This document shows positions 29,641-43,200 of a DNA stretch of 64,000 nt, piece by piece. Source of the stretch: Unio delphinus (Eukaryota; Mollusca; Bivalvia; Unionida; Unionidae); contig JAQISU010000003.1 of assembly GCA_029339505.1 (NCBI GenBank), positions 17,491,001 to 17,555,000 of the forward strand. Direction: 5' to 3'. The notes under the pieces are model-generated. The model did not search any database, was not told the origin of the DNA, and was given only the letters and a program-made list of their open reading frames with translations. Within the stretch, counting starts at the first letter, position 1, and each line of letters begins with the position of its first letter. Both the position numbers and the translations under genes were made by a program.

Positions 29641-32600
29641 TGTAATAGATATGGACAATCATCTGTTCCTCAAAGTCGTCATCATCATCATCATAAACCC
29701 ATTATGTAGAATAAGGAGAAGGTAATGCAATTTGTTACTTGGTTTTATCACTGAACATTACATTTCCTTTGTTTATAAAAGTTTATATGCAATAGCAGCT
29801 GGAGACAGAATTATTTAATGTTGTTTTACTCATTATCAATGAAAATACAATACAATTTATTCATGTAAACATTTTTTAAAAATGTGTGTGGGTGTACTGG
29901 TTTTGATGTTTTTTAATTGCATGTCTTTGTATAAATGATCAATGATTACTGCAAACAATTTCACTGTGAAAGAGTGTTCTGTAACATATACACACAAACA
30001 ACTTTTGGTAAACAAGTGTATTCAATCAATGTATTCTAAACAATGTATTCCCACCACCCAGTATCCTTTTCTAAACAATGCATTCCCACCACCCAGTATC
30101 CTTATCTAAACATTGTATTCCCATCACCCAGTATCCTTTTCTAATAACAATGTATTCCCATCACCCAGTATCCTTTTCTAAACAATGTATTCCCTCCACC
30201 CAGTATCCTTATCTAAACATTATATTCCCATCACCCAGTATCCTTATCTAAAAACAATGTATTCCCTCCACCCAGTATCCTTATCTAAATAATGAATTCC
30301 CTCCACCCAGTATCCTTATCTAAACATTATATTCCTATCAACCAGTATCCTTTTCTAATAATAATGTATTCCCATCACCCAGTATCCTTATCTAAACATT
30401 ATATTCCCATCACCCAGTATCCTTTTCTAATAACAATGTATTCCCATCACCCAGTATCCTTATCTAAATAATGTTTTCCCATCACCCAGTCTCCTTATCT
30501 AAAAACAATGTATTCCCTCCACCCACTATCCTTATCTAAACAATGTATTCCCATCACCCAGTATCCTTATCTAAAAACAATGTATTCCCTCCACCCAGTA
30601 TCTTTATCTAAACAATGTATTCCCTCCACCCAGTATCCTTCTCTAAACATTATATTCCTATCAACCAGTATACTTTTCTAATAATAATGTATTCCCATCA
30701 CCCAGTATCCTTACCTAAACAATGTATTCCCATCACCCAGTATCCTAATCTAAAAACAATGTATTCCCTCCACCCAGTATCCTTATCTAAACAATGTATT
30801 CCCTCCACCCAGTATCCTTATCTAAACATTATATTTCCATCACCCAGTATCCTTTTCTAATAATAATGTATTCCCTCCATCCAGTATCCATACCTAAACA
30901 ATGTATTCCCATCACCCAGTATCCTTATCTAAACAATGTATTCCCTCCGCCCCGTATCCTTATCTAAACAATGTACTCCCTCAACCCAGTATCCTTATCT
31001 AAACAATGTATTCCCATCACCCAGTATCCTTATCTAAAAACAATGTATTCCCTCCACCCAGTATCTTTATCTAAACAATGTATTCCCTCCACCCAGTATC
31101 CTTCTCTAAACATTATATTCCTATCAACCAGTATACTTTTCTAATAATAATGTATTCCCATCACCCAGTATCCTTACCTAAACAATGTATTCCCATCACC
31201 CAGTATCCTAATCTAAAAACAATGTATTCCCTCCACCCAGTATCCTTATCTAAACAATGTATTCCCTCCACCCAGTATCCTTATCTAAACATTATATTTC
31301 CATCACCCAGTATCCTTTTCTAATAATAATGTATTCCCTCCATCCAGTATCCATACCTAAACAATGTATTCCCATCACCCAGTATCCTTATCTAAACAAT
31401 GTATTCCCTCCGCCCCGTATCCTTATCTAAACAATGTACTCCCTCAACCCAGTATCCTTATCTAAAAACAATGTATTCCCTCCACCCAGTATCCTTATCT
31501 AAACAATGTATTCCCATCACCATGGATCCTTAAATAAAAACAATGTATTCCCTCCACACACTATCCTTATCTAAACAATGTATTCCCATCACACAGTAAC
31601 CTTAATTAAACAATGCATTCCCACCATGCTGTATCCATATGTAAACCATGCATTCCCACCATGATGTATCCATATGTAAACAATGCATTCCCACCATGAT
31701 GTATCCATATGTAAACAACGCATTCCCACCATGATGTATCCATATGTAAACCATGCATTCCCACCATGCTGTATCCTTATGTAAACTATGCATTCCCACT
31801 AACAATGTATAGGCCTGAATAGAGATTTTCAAACTTTTATTTCCACACATACTGCATTCTGTCTATTATAGGCATTATTTTCACTTAAATGGGCACAAAA
31901 GTCACTCATGCCACATAACATATGTCTAACACCAATAGACCATCGCATTCTTATCTCCATTGGAAGTATTTCAAAATGAACACAATGAAAAACACAACCA
32001 AAGCTACAACCAAAATTCTTGATTTGAATAAGAAACACCATACCATCATGCAATTACTGTTTCTCTGCAAGCAATACAATCTGGATTACTTAGACCAATT
32101 CCACCCAGCAATGAAAGTGCAATGTGCATCAGTACATAATAGTGATATTCATTTTCTTGACAGGACACTTCAGGGACAAAAGACAATTGCAAACAATGCA
32201 AACAAATCATTCGTATGCATAAATCTGTTAGAAAGTCAAAAAAACATGAGATAAATGTGGATACTCTAATATTCACATTCTTTTATTTATATATTATAAG
32301 CAGTGAATTCACAGCAAAATTAGCAATATAAATCAACATTTAAATAAAAGCAAAAACATTAACCCAAATGGTAAAAAATAATAAATCTGGAGAAAGTGTT
32401 TGTAAAAAAGATGTGTGTGTGAGTGTGTGTGCTTACTTATATATATGTAAAGTTACATGCAGTACAGTTATCTGTGTTTCTATGTGTCTGATTGCTAAAT
32501 GCTGACCTACCTACAACTTGTGACATATATTGTGCATTGACATCCAGCATAACAGCTCCATTAAGAATGGAAGACCGCAATTCAAACAGGGAATGGAGGG

Positions 32601-34168
32601 ACAATGAGGCTACATGGGGTTTGGACCATCGCTCACCTCCCTCTTCCACATCCTCCTCATATTTCACCCACCTAAAGAAAGAAAAATGATAACAGAAAAT
32701 TACTTTTAAAATGAGTTTACTTAATCAAAGTTAATCAAGATCCATTTAGCATTCTGCAGCCCAATCAAAATGATGCAACATAGTGTTTCTACTCTGTGAC
32801 ACTGTTAAGGGTGAGCGACATTGGCAACTTCCATTCGGGGTGGGGGAGGGGGGGAGGAGGAGAGGATATCCTGTTTTCTTTTTGTAATCAATTTAAACAT
32901 ACTGCCTTTTCACTAAAATACCTATGTATAGTTATTATTCTTATGACTATACAAGTTTTTAAAAACATCAGTGTTCTGTGTTTCAAAAAAAAGAGGGGAG
33001 CAGAAGGTTATGATTTAATCAAGTGCAAACTAGCGACTGCTGTTTGTACTATACTAAATTTACCTCTACTGATTGAGTCTCATATTTTCACAACCTTCTT
33101 GACAAATAGTTGTTACTATTCACATCCAATCAACAAAAGTAACAATGCTAATTATGCTATGCAACAACATGAATTATGCCCAGTCATTTTCTTCCATATA
33201 TATGACCTTATTAAGAGACCTAATGAGGACTGATCTCACTCATCTATTGAATATCAATTCTTAAAATAAAATCAAAACTAAATTGCATTTGATGATTACA
33301 CAGTCTGCCTCTACACAGCTTTTAGTACTCTGCAGCAGCCACTGTAAACATTTATATTCATGCATAAATTTCATCTGAAAACATTTTAACCTTTGAATTG
33401 TTGGCCAGAGTATACCATTCCAACCAAATTTAATCATAATATTCCTGTCCAATTTGGAGCAATCTTATCTAAGCTTACAACTAGTTGCTAGAAAAGCCAA
33501 CTGCTACAAAAAATGTAATAGAGCATGTCCTATTTAAGATTTCTACCAAATACGATCAAAACCAGCAAAGCATTTAAAACAATTGATCCTGGGTAGAAGC
33601 TGGTCAATCAATACACACAGGAACATATCCATAGCTCACACAGCATTCCAAAATGAGCTAAAATTACCATGAAATTTAAGTAACAATAGAACTAGAATAC
33701 ATTGGAAGCCCTTCATATGAAGAATACAATTTTTCTGACTTTAGTAGGAACAAACATGAAAGTAATTTTTTCTTGTGAAATATGTTTCTTCACAAAAATG
33801 TTACCCAATAATAATAACTTAGGAGAACTACTACTTCAACACAAATGCAGCCCTTCCAAGTTAAAAACATTTAGCTAAAACACTAAAACTAAAAGTTGTC
33901 TGCCAAACTAGTCTGACAATGTTATCTCCCTTTGGTACAGAGGATTGGTCACCAATCCTATGAACATATCAGTTACTACTGGAATGTAAGGCATGTTCTC
34001 TATAAGAATGTAACTGCAGGAAGACTGAGGGTGCAGCTTATTATGACTGGGTAAATATTTGCAAAGAATCAGATTTTATTAAAAAATTAGTTTCTTCTTT
34101 AAATATGTTCCCTGGTGATGCCATCTCTGGTCCAAGACACAAGGTATATGAGACATATAGAATGTAAC

Positions 34169-34225
<57 letters not shown>

Positions 34226-37200
34226 CAGGACTTTGTATAGTGCCTAATCTTTAGAAGCTCTAACCGCTTAACAACATCTATAATAATGATATGACTACAC
34301 AAAACAAAAACAAACACCATGAAATTGGAAAATAAAAAATGCTGAAAATATTTATGGTAGGAAACATTATTAGGTATTTAAGTTCATGCAGTCAAAAAAG
34401 GTGAGTTTTAAGAGCACTCCTGAAAAGATCACTGTCTTTTCATCCTGTAACCTGACTGGAAGAGACTCCATCAGCCGATGATCAGCTTCCAAAAGGCAAA
34501 CTTTTCCTCTCACAAAAAAGTCATGAAGCAGCATCTAATGAAAATGTCAAAGAACCTGGAAATGTGACCTGTTGTGACATGGCCATAGGACCCACCAGAT
34601 TGACCTGAACCCTCTGGGATGAAAGATTTCAAGAGGTAAAACATGGAGAACGTGGACTCGAATCTTCATCCCTCTGCATGGATAATGTCAGTTACAGAAC
34701 ATTTCCAGTCAATGTATATATACAAAAGGTATTTTGAATAACGGTCCTTCCCAGTGATCACATGTGTAATAACGGAGTTATTAAGATAAATGTAATAAAC
34801 TGACAACAAATAGTGCAAAACTTGTTTCTCACTAGCCTGTGTACCTCTGACTAAAATGGAGTCATTTTTAAAGGCAAACAGACATCCATTTGAAGAACAC
34901 TTCTGTTTTCCTGGCTCTGATATTTTAAGATACCATTTTAAAACTTGTGCTGGATCTTGTAGCTGGCCTCAGATGATGTGTCCACAGTAGGCACTGGATG
35001 GTTACCTATTGGCAATGAAAATTGTGTTGAGTGAAATAAGCAATCATGTTAGAACTGCATGTAATTCGGGTCTATTGATAAGGCAGGTATTATGCAGAGT
35101 CTGCATGATGTTATTACAAGGAACCAGGCCTTGTATGAAAGGAGAGTCAGTGATGGCCATGCAAATGGAGGGCTTCATGAGCAATACTAATCCATCATGT
35201 TGGAACTTAAGTAGATGGTCCAAAAAGAAATGCTGATTTTGCTTGCCAACTGCCAAAGTAATGAGAAGTGAGGACTTGTATGATAGGTGTACTAATTAAG
35301 TTCTTGCGAGCAGTTCAGTTGGTATCTTTTTCAACCAGGTAAATCCCCAAGAAAAGTCCAAACTAACAGAATATCAGACAGGTCTCTGTTTCATGTAATA
35401 TCCTATCTTCTATGATAGCACAGTGTGCTAGTGATGGTAGAAAGGTAAGTTTAACTGTCATGGGTACCAACTGTTTCTCATCAAAGAGCCTAGAAGTTAG
35501 CTATTATGGTAAGGATGACTCCATTGGAAAAAAGGCAATTACAGAGATTATATTCCATTTCGATATTGACCCAGTTGGCCATGTATCATCTATTTTTGTT
35601 CAGGAATCAGGATTAAGAGGCACTTCAAAACTTTTGGTTTCAGTACCATGTTCAGAATACAAGATGTTAAGCTGTGTATACATTCTGCCATTCCACTGTC
35701 TAGGGAGCAGCAATCAGCCCTGCACTTGATGACAGGACTGTGTGACAAGGGATGTTTCTGTTTGCATTCCACCTTGTCACTAATTTCATCCATAAGTCAA
35801 CAGATGGATTGTTCCAAAGAGGCAAAATATGTACCAATGTAATAACATGTTCTTCTTACCAGAACTCGATCAAATCTTGAAATAGTATGAGGTCAAAGAT
35901 GTTCTTGTTTGTAGCCTGATCACTGATTGTGCAATCTACATTACTGACAGCATTAGGACCCATTCTTGTATTCCATCGCAAACCCAATAGTGTAAGAGAG
36001 TTGACTTAATGCACTTAGGTTGAAGATGAACTGATAGGAGTTGCAATATAGCTGAAAGAGCTGTGGCCAAAGGCGTTATACATGCGCTGATAATGATACA
36101 TAATCCCCAGGAACTACTCTTGGATCCCCACTCTTGGATCCCCATCTCATCATCGTAAATCTTGTCTGATCAGCCATGATAGACTGGACTCCTCTTCCTA
36201 CTGGAATCTGAGATAGAAAGTATGGTCTGTATGTATGTCATTGATGGTTTCAAGGAAATACTGGACCTCCCTCTGACTCTTCCATCTACTTCAGGAGTTG
36301 CAGGATTGTTTTGCACTCTGATTATATCTTGTAACTTTGTTGGTTGACTCATAAATCCCAGCGACAACCATTAGGAGCATTTGAACCTGTCTCTATGGAT
36401 TTAGTACAGACAATTGTGATGAAGAGTGCACCAAAGTCATGTGAACTTGATCCAATTCAAATATCACTGCTGCTTGAGTGCCTTCACTAACTGATGTTAT
36501 CAATATATCTCTCTCATCGGGGGAATTCCCAGCATTTTTCAAAGCTGCCATCGTAAAACCTCTGCTGAAGAAACCAACACTTGACCATAACAATTTAAAG
36601 AACTACCGCCCAGTTTCTAATCTCCTGTTCATATAAAAAAAATCTTAGAAAAAGTTATTCTAAGCAAACTTGTATCTCATTTACAGCATTACTGTGGTTC
36701 AAGTCCTACTTAGTCAACAGGACACAAATTGTATCTGGAAATGGAATAAACTGCAGCCCAGTTGATCTATGTTGTGGTGTTCTGGGGTCTGTTCTTGGAC
36801 CTGTTCACTTCATTCTATACATTCTAATGTCATAGATCATCACCCAGTGTCTCACCAATTGTACGTTGATGACACCCAAATGTGTGTGATGCCTGGCATA
36901 GTGTCTGGAATACGACTATTCATTGGATTGACAAAAATCAGTCTCACCATGAAGGGCTAACAAGAGTTACACCACTGTCTTTCTATTCTGTGCATCTAAA
37001 GTCACCCATTTTGGCGCAAAACCCATACCGAATTCAATTGATGAAAATAAAACTCTGCTTACCAGCTGAAAAGCTGCAATTATAACCAGAATATTATATT
37101 CAAAATAATAAAAGTTTGGACAAATCGCCCCTATAATTCCACGACTCAAGATATGGCAGCCTATTCTGCGCATTGCTTTCAAAAGATGTAATGTTTATGT

Positions 37201-40200
37201 ATAAGGCTTTGGAAACGAAATATATATTTTGGACTCTTTCAGGCATTTCAGCCAAAAATTGAATTTTCAACCAAACACAAATTGTGATCCATTGTTTACA
37301 GAAATGACATTTCAGAATGCAGAATTACCATACACACCGAATACGCTGACACAGTTATACATGTCAGTGTTATAAAGAATGTGAAAATTAAATGCAATGG
37401 CAAAATTGAGTTCTTCTAATCTGTAAAGTTCAACATTGTCTGGGATGAGACTGCAACTTTTGCTGGTGGGACTCCAATTTATACCAAAATGGGAGTCCTG
37501 GACTCCTAGTTTTAAAATCCAAGCGAGACCTCTAACATATATATAAAGATAAATTAAAATGCTTGCTACTAGGCTAAATACCAATCGGCTATAGATCTAC
37601 TAATATCACAACTAGCAGTACTAGACCAGATCTTATGGACTACCAGTAGAAATACATAAATAACATTAAGTGACAGCAAAGTGCTTAAATTTAAAAAGCG
37701 TAAAAAGAAAGGGAAGTTGAATGATTATACTTCCCTTTCAAATGATGAATCCTCCAACTTGTAATTGTAGGACTTCCAGAAACTTAGTAGAGGATTTTTT
37801 CAAGGTCCCTCATAATGCCAGTGTGCTGCTTGGTATCAGAATATATAGTAACTGTTATATCATGGGATTTGGTGCAAATTACTATACCTAGGGGAGATCA
37901 CTCTGCCTATCTGCCACCTAGGTGGGCAGATACCTTTAACTTTATAGGTATACATTTTTTACCTGAGAGGGTTAAATTTCTGAGGTAATAGTATATCTTC
38001 TACACAATGTATTAAAATAAGAAATAATGAATTTTTAAATTGCAGAATACATTGGCTGTCATCATTACACAATGTTTCAAGAACCAAAGTTCCCAACTAT
38101 TTAAAAACAAACAAGTTTTCTGTGATGTACATTTCTGTACACCAGTGAAACAGACCTGGCATACTCTCTCCATTGGTGTTCATTGCCCAGAGTGTACAGC
38201 AGGTTCATCTGGCAGAAGATACTGTGTGATTTGTGGGAATCATTCTTGTCTCCAATGATCTGCTGAACAGCTTCACTTGGTGACAGAGAATCTATAAAGG
38301 TAAAGGTCAGACAGGGAATATATAAATATACAGTGGTCAAGTTATGGCCTCTAGTCAAATGTAAGAGGTCACTGGTAGTCAAGAAAACTTTCAAAGGTAA
38401 AAGTCAGAAGTTTAGTCTAAGAATTTGCTATATAAAAATAGAGCACAGGCTGGGAATCTGTCCAAGGTAAAATAGCATATGTCAGTTGAGAATATTGTTA
38501 ACAGTTAACAGTTTTAAACATCATAAGTTTGAACAACATCTAAAAATGATCCGAGATTAGAAGTTGCACTATGTAACAAGTTTACCTTTTCCTTGGACAA
38601 CTGCAGTGCAATGGAAATATTTTCTTTGCAACTGAACACTAATTGTCTTTGATTCAATTTAGAATTCATTGACAGTCATGTATGCATGAATTAAAGATTT
38701 TTATGTCAACCAGAGAGTAATCACTCATCACCAATAGCATTTGTAATTAGTATATAATAGAAAATAAATTCAAAATGTGATCTTTGACAACAAAATGTTG
38801 GTCCCCTTTTCATGTAAAGTTTTGCTGACATATTGATTCTTTTCATTTGTTCTTTATAACAATATTTTTAAATTCAAATTTTACACTATATAGCCAGACA
38901 GTATTGAGCTGACATACTATGAAACCAGCTAATTACCTTTCCAATACCTATCTACACATACTTGAACAGTGCATAAAATATATATGGCCTAAGTCAGTAG
39001 AGCATCTGCCTTGGATGTGGTAGATCAATAGTTTGAACCCTGGCAGACTCATATCAAGGACTTATAAAAATGGTACTAGCTGCTGCCTTGTTTGACACTC
39101 AGCATTTAAGAGGTTAGTGTTAGGAATGGTCAACCTAATGCCAGTTTAATGTAACTGGGTGTGATATGCAGGGTTTGCAATAGAATGGTACTCTCGGGTT
39201 TTGTACCATGGAATTTAAATATTGCCCAATTTGAGGTGTGCAAATTCCAATCCTAATTACACCTGATTCAACTCCAGCTCAGTTTCTTACTAAGAGTTTA
39301 ACAAATTTACTGCAAGAGGCACTGATTGATATTTGGTCAACAACAGTATTATCCTGACACCAGTCCTAACACTAACCTCTTAATGCTGAGCACCAAGCAA
39401 AGCAGCTGTTAGCAACATATTTTTAATGTTTTTGGTATGACTTGACCATGGATCAAACAAATGACCTCCTGCATCTGAGGTGGATGCTCTAACCACTAGA
39501 CCATAGAAGAGGTCATCATGAAGCATCCACTAAGTTTCATTATTCTTGATATAACTATGTAAACATGGTGTAAAAGAAATATTTTGTTTTGGCCCAAGTG
39601 TAAACTTTTTAATGCAAAGCATGGGTAACAGTTACATTATTTTGTTTTAAGGGTGTGATGCTAAACAGAGATACATATAATCATCTTTTCTGATGATTCC
39701 AACATGAACTGAGCTTGAGAAATAAAATCAGTGGAGCATAAAATAGGGGTCAGTGACCTACATTTATTAGGATGTCATACTCATCATGCTGCATCCCATC
39801 ACCAAGTTGCATGATTCCAAATAAAACAATATTGATCATGCGAAAAGCCAGAGCTGACCACAAATGAGTGCTATGAAAAACACTCCAAAATAGTTGAATA
39901 TTAACAAAAGAATGGTTGGCATTCAGAGACACAAACAGGTGCTATTATCTGTGTGGATGCTGGTGGCAGAAAAATAGCCCTCCGCTACTTTACACAGGTG
40001 ACAACAAATGCAATAGGAGTTATCTAGCTGAAATAACTTTAGTCCACCTGCTTCATTAAAATTTTATGTCAATCAGCAACAATTTCAATACTACTTGTAT
40101 TAGTAAATGTTACTTAATTTCATTGAAAATAAGCACAAACTATTGTTTTGTTCTATTAATTGCTTTAAAAAAAAAAAAATTCTCTGAAAAATAATGGCCA

Positions 40201-43200
40201 CAAATGTTTTTACATTCTGGCATGTAATGTCATGATACTACAGTATGACCTGTCTTGAAAGATTATTCATTAATATTATCATAAGAAACCAGCTGTCAGG
40301 AGAGAACCGATATTCTGTGATTTTATTGTGTGTGACTTGCCATCACAGACCATTACCTACCGGTACCTTGAAAGAACATGACTATCTAGGTGTGTTCTAC
40401 TCTATAGATCTGTGATATCAAAAATATGAATTTGGTTTTTAAACATGTTGTGTGGTCAATGGCTTGACCCAAACAAATTCAAGCTATATATTGGTATTTA
40501 TATTTTATTGGTATTGTTTGTTGGCTTTTTTCTCTTAAGTATAATTGTATTCTGTAAATGACTTTACACTAAAATCATGTTCATGATGAACCTGACTAGG
40601 AAAACTGATAATGTAAACAACTTGATAATACATAGCTAAAGTTTATCTGTAAGTATAGATTAAATATTCGGATCATTATCAATGGAGGTAAACATGTTTA
40701 TCTAGCACAATGGTATTCTCCCATTGAAAACTTTATGCATACGATGTTTGCCATGTTCTTTGTTTTAAAATCCCACTTGGAAAAATTGTCAATAAAGCAT
40801 TTTTTCTAAGGAAGTTATTTGTGTTACGTTAAAATGTGTATAACATCACCATTTTATACTGTTGTTGAGTAGTCTGGTTTCATGGTCAATCCTCTCTACT
40901 TATGTGGAATGCAAAGCAAGCAGCATACAAAGGAGGGAACAAGACTAGTTACTGATTCAATATCACATTCAAACATGATTCAGTTTATTAAAAAAATGAA
41001 CCGCTCCGGTGGCCTAGTGGTTAGAGCGTCTGCCCCGGAAGCGGGAGGTCGTCGGTTCGATCCCCGGCCGAGTCATACCAAAGACTTACAAAAATGGTAC
41101 TAACAGCTGCCTTGCTTGACGCTCAGCATTAAGAGGTTAGTGTTAGGACTGGTCGGCCTGGTGTCAGGATAATATGACTGGGTGAGACATCATGCTACAT
41201 GTCTGCGGCATGATGTCTCAGTGCTAGACATCACTATAAACTGCCTCACTGCAGACATCGTAGCGATATGACTGAAAAATTGTTAAAGCTACGTTAAAAA
41301 TGCTAATCAAAACAAAAACAAATTAAAAAAATGATACACTTAGTTCATGAAACAGCCATTATTGTTCAATGCAATTTGCATTGTTCCACAATAAATAAAA
41401 TACTGATAGCATGATTTCATTGTAATAGTGAAACTTCTCATCCGTGAGGAAATTTTCCAGTGCCAATTCTTTACAAACTCTGAAACTAGCTTTCCACTAA
41501 TAAAACATCTCTGTGAAACAGAATTTCATGTTATCAAGTATTAATTTTGCTTGGTTGGCTTGCTATCGTTGATCACAACTGTAAATGAGCAGGAGTATGC
41601 TAATTTAAGGTAGCTTAATTATATTATGTTCACCCAAAAAATTTAACAGTGTTTGACATTGATCATTTGAATGAGCTGATCTGACACTAGCTCTTACATA
41701 AGCTGGACTTGCAAGACTTCTAACTTTCAATTTAGTCCATCCACTTTATTGGATAAAAAAGATATATTTAACATATTGATTGTAATACAAGGTAAGCTTT
41801 TAATTCAGTGCAACAATACAACAAATACTTATGCAAATTAGGCATCAAAACACCATCGACATTAGGTTCTCACAAAAACACTTGCAAATATAGCATTTCT
41901 GTAAATTGAAATATTTCACATCTAAATACAAAAAGATAAATTGTATTTATGATCATTAAAGTTAAAACACATTGAAAGATATAGCTAAAACACACATTTC
42001 TCTTGATTAAAAAAAAAACAACTTATTTAATCGGTACTTATTTATCAAGGCTCTGCCTAAAGTAGGCATTAGTGACAGTTTCATTGATTGAAGTTTCGTT
42101 GCATACTTTTATTTGCTGTGTACCAAGAATGTTGTTTGGAAAAAGATTATAACAAAATATGTGACTTCTTATTAAAAGTTGATAATCTGATTTCAAATTT
42201 CCAGGTCATATGAACTGTTTTTGACAATAAAAGTAGAGATATATCAAAGTTTCAATTACCAATTTTGATTGCAATTTTCTTCATGTTACAAAAAATTGGG
42301 ATAAAAAAAATAATTGTACTTTGTAGTACATGTATACAAAAATTAGGATCCTTAACTGAACCCATGTTTTAAGTGAAGTGGGTTCACAAGTTATCAGGGT
42401 GGCAAATTATCGAGGGAGTGGGGCGTATGATCTGGAACTATAGTTATTATACAAAACTTATTTCACTTCTTAAAGTATGTTAACTTTGACCACTGACCTA
42501 AAAACCAGCAGACTTCTTTCTTACAAAATGTGTTAAGTCGTGTACAAACTGTGATGAAAGTTGATAGCTTAAATTCTTCTGCAGAAACAATTTTTCTTCC
42601 TTCATTTTAACGATGATTGTAAGTCGAAGTTGGATGGACCACATTATGAAAAACCACAATATGTGACTAGTGAGAGGAAAGTGGCTGCTGTGATGGGGAA
42701 AACTGATGAAAAGTGATGATGCACAGTGGAAAATATTTCTCTTCATCTTTTTATGTACTAAAGATCTGAAACTCTGAATAGTTTTGTTCAAGAATGGTGA
42801 TGAAATCTGAATTTACTGTTTGAACCCAAGTCAAGAGAAAAATATAAGTCTGGATCTGAGAAAACAAGCAATGATGTATTTAATGAAATTGTCACATGTT
42901 TTATATATATGTTGTTTTTATATAGAAGGACACTTTATCCAGGTACTTTCTTCACTGGACTATTTTAAGCCACCAATGTGTTGTAAAAGTAGTGGAACAC
43001 TACCGAACCACCTGTCTGTGTACCAATACTAGTGGTATCCATCTCCTAAATGACAGCATAGTGCATAAATCATCTATAAAAACACGTCGGGTGCATAAAT
43101 CCAAGATTGGAATATACTACCTGAAGAAACACAGCATCAAAACTTGGCTACATCCTTCATACAGCCCTAATTCTTTTGTCTGCATCCAATTATCAAAGAC

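Noticed and set aside
30030..31800. Regular short repeats that might suggest a CRISPR array.
   Set aside because: Units are contiguous variants of one 35-bp sequence with no unique spacers, in an intron-containing animal locus.
31922..32254. A 110-codon plus-strand frame.
   Set aside because: No recognisable domain, AT-rich intron composition, no supporting splice or repeat evidence.
41000..41080. tRNA-like sequence with boxes A and B.
   Set aside because: It is the head of a SINE: it continues into the SINE body, is flanked by a target duplication, and has near-identical copies elsewhere.
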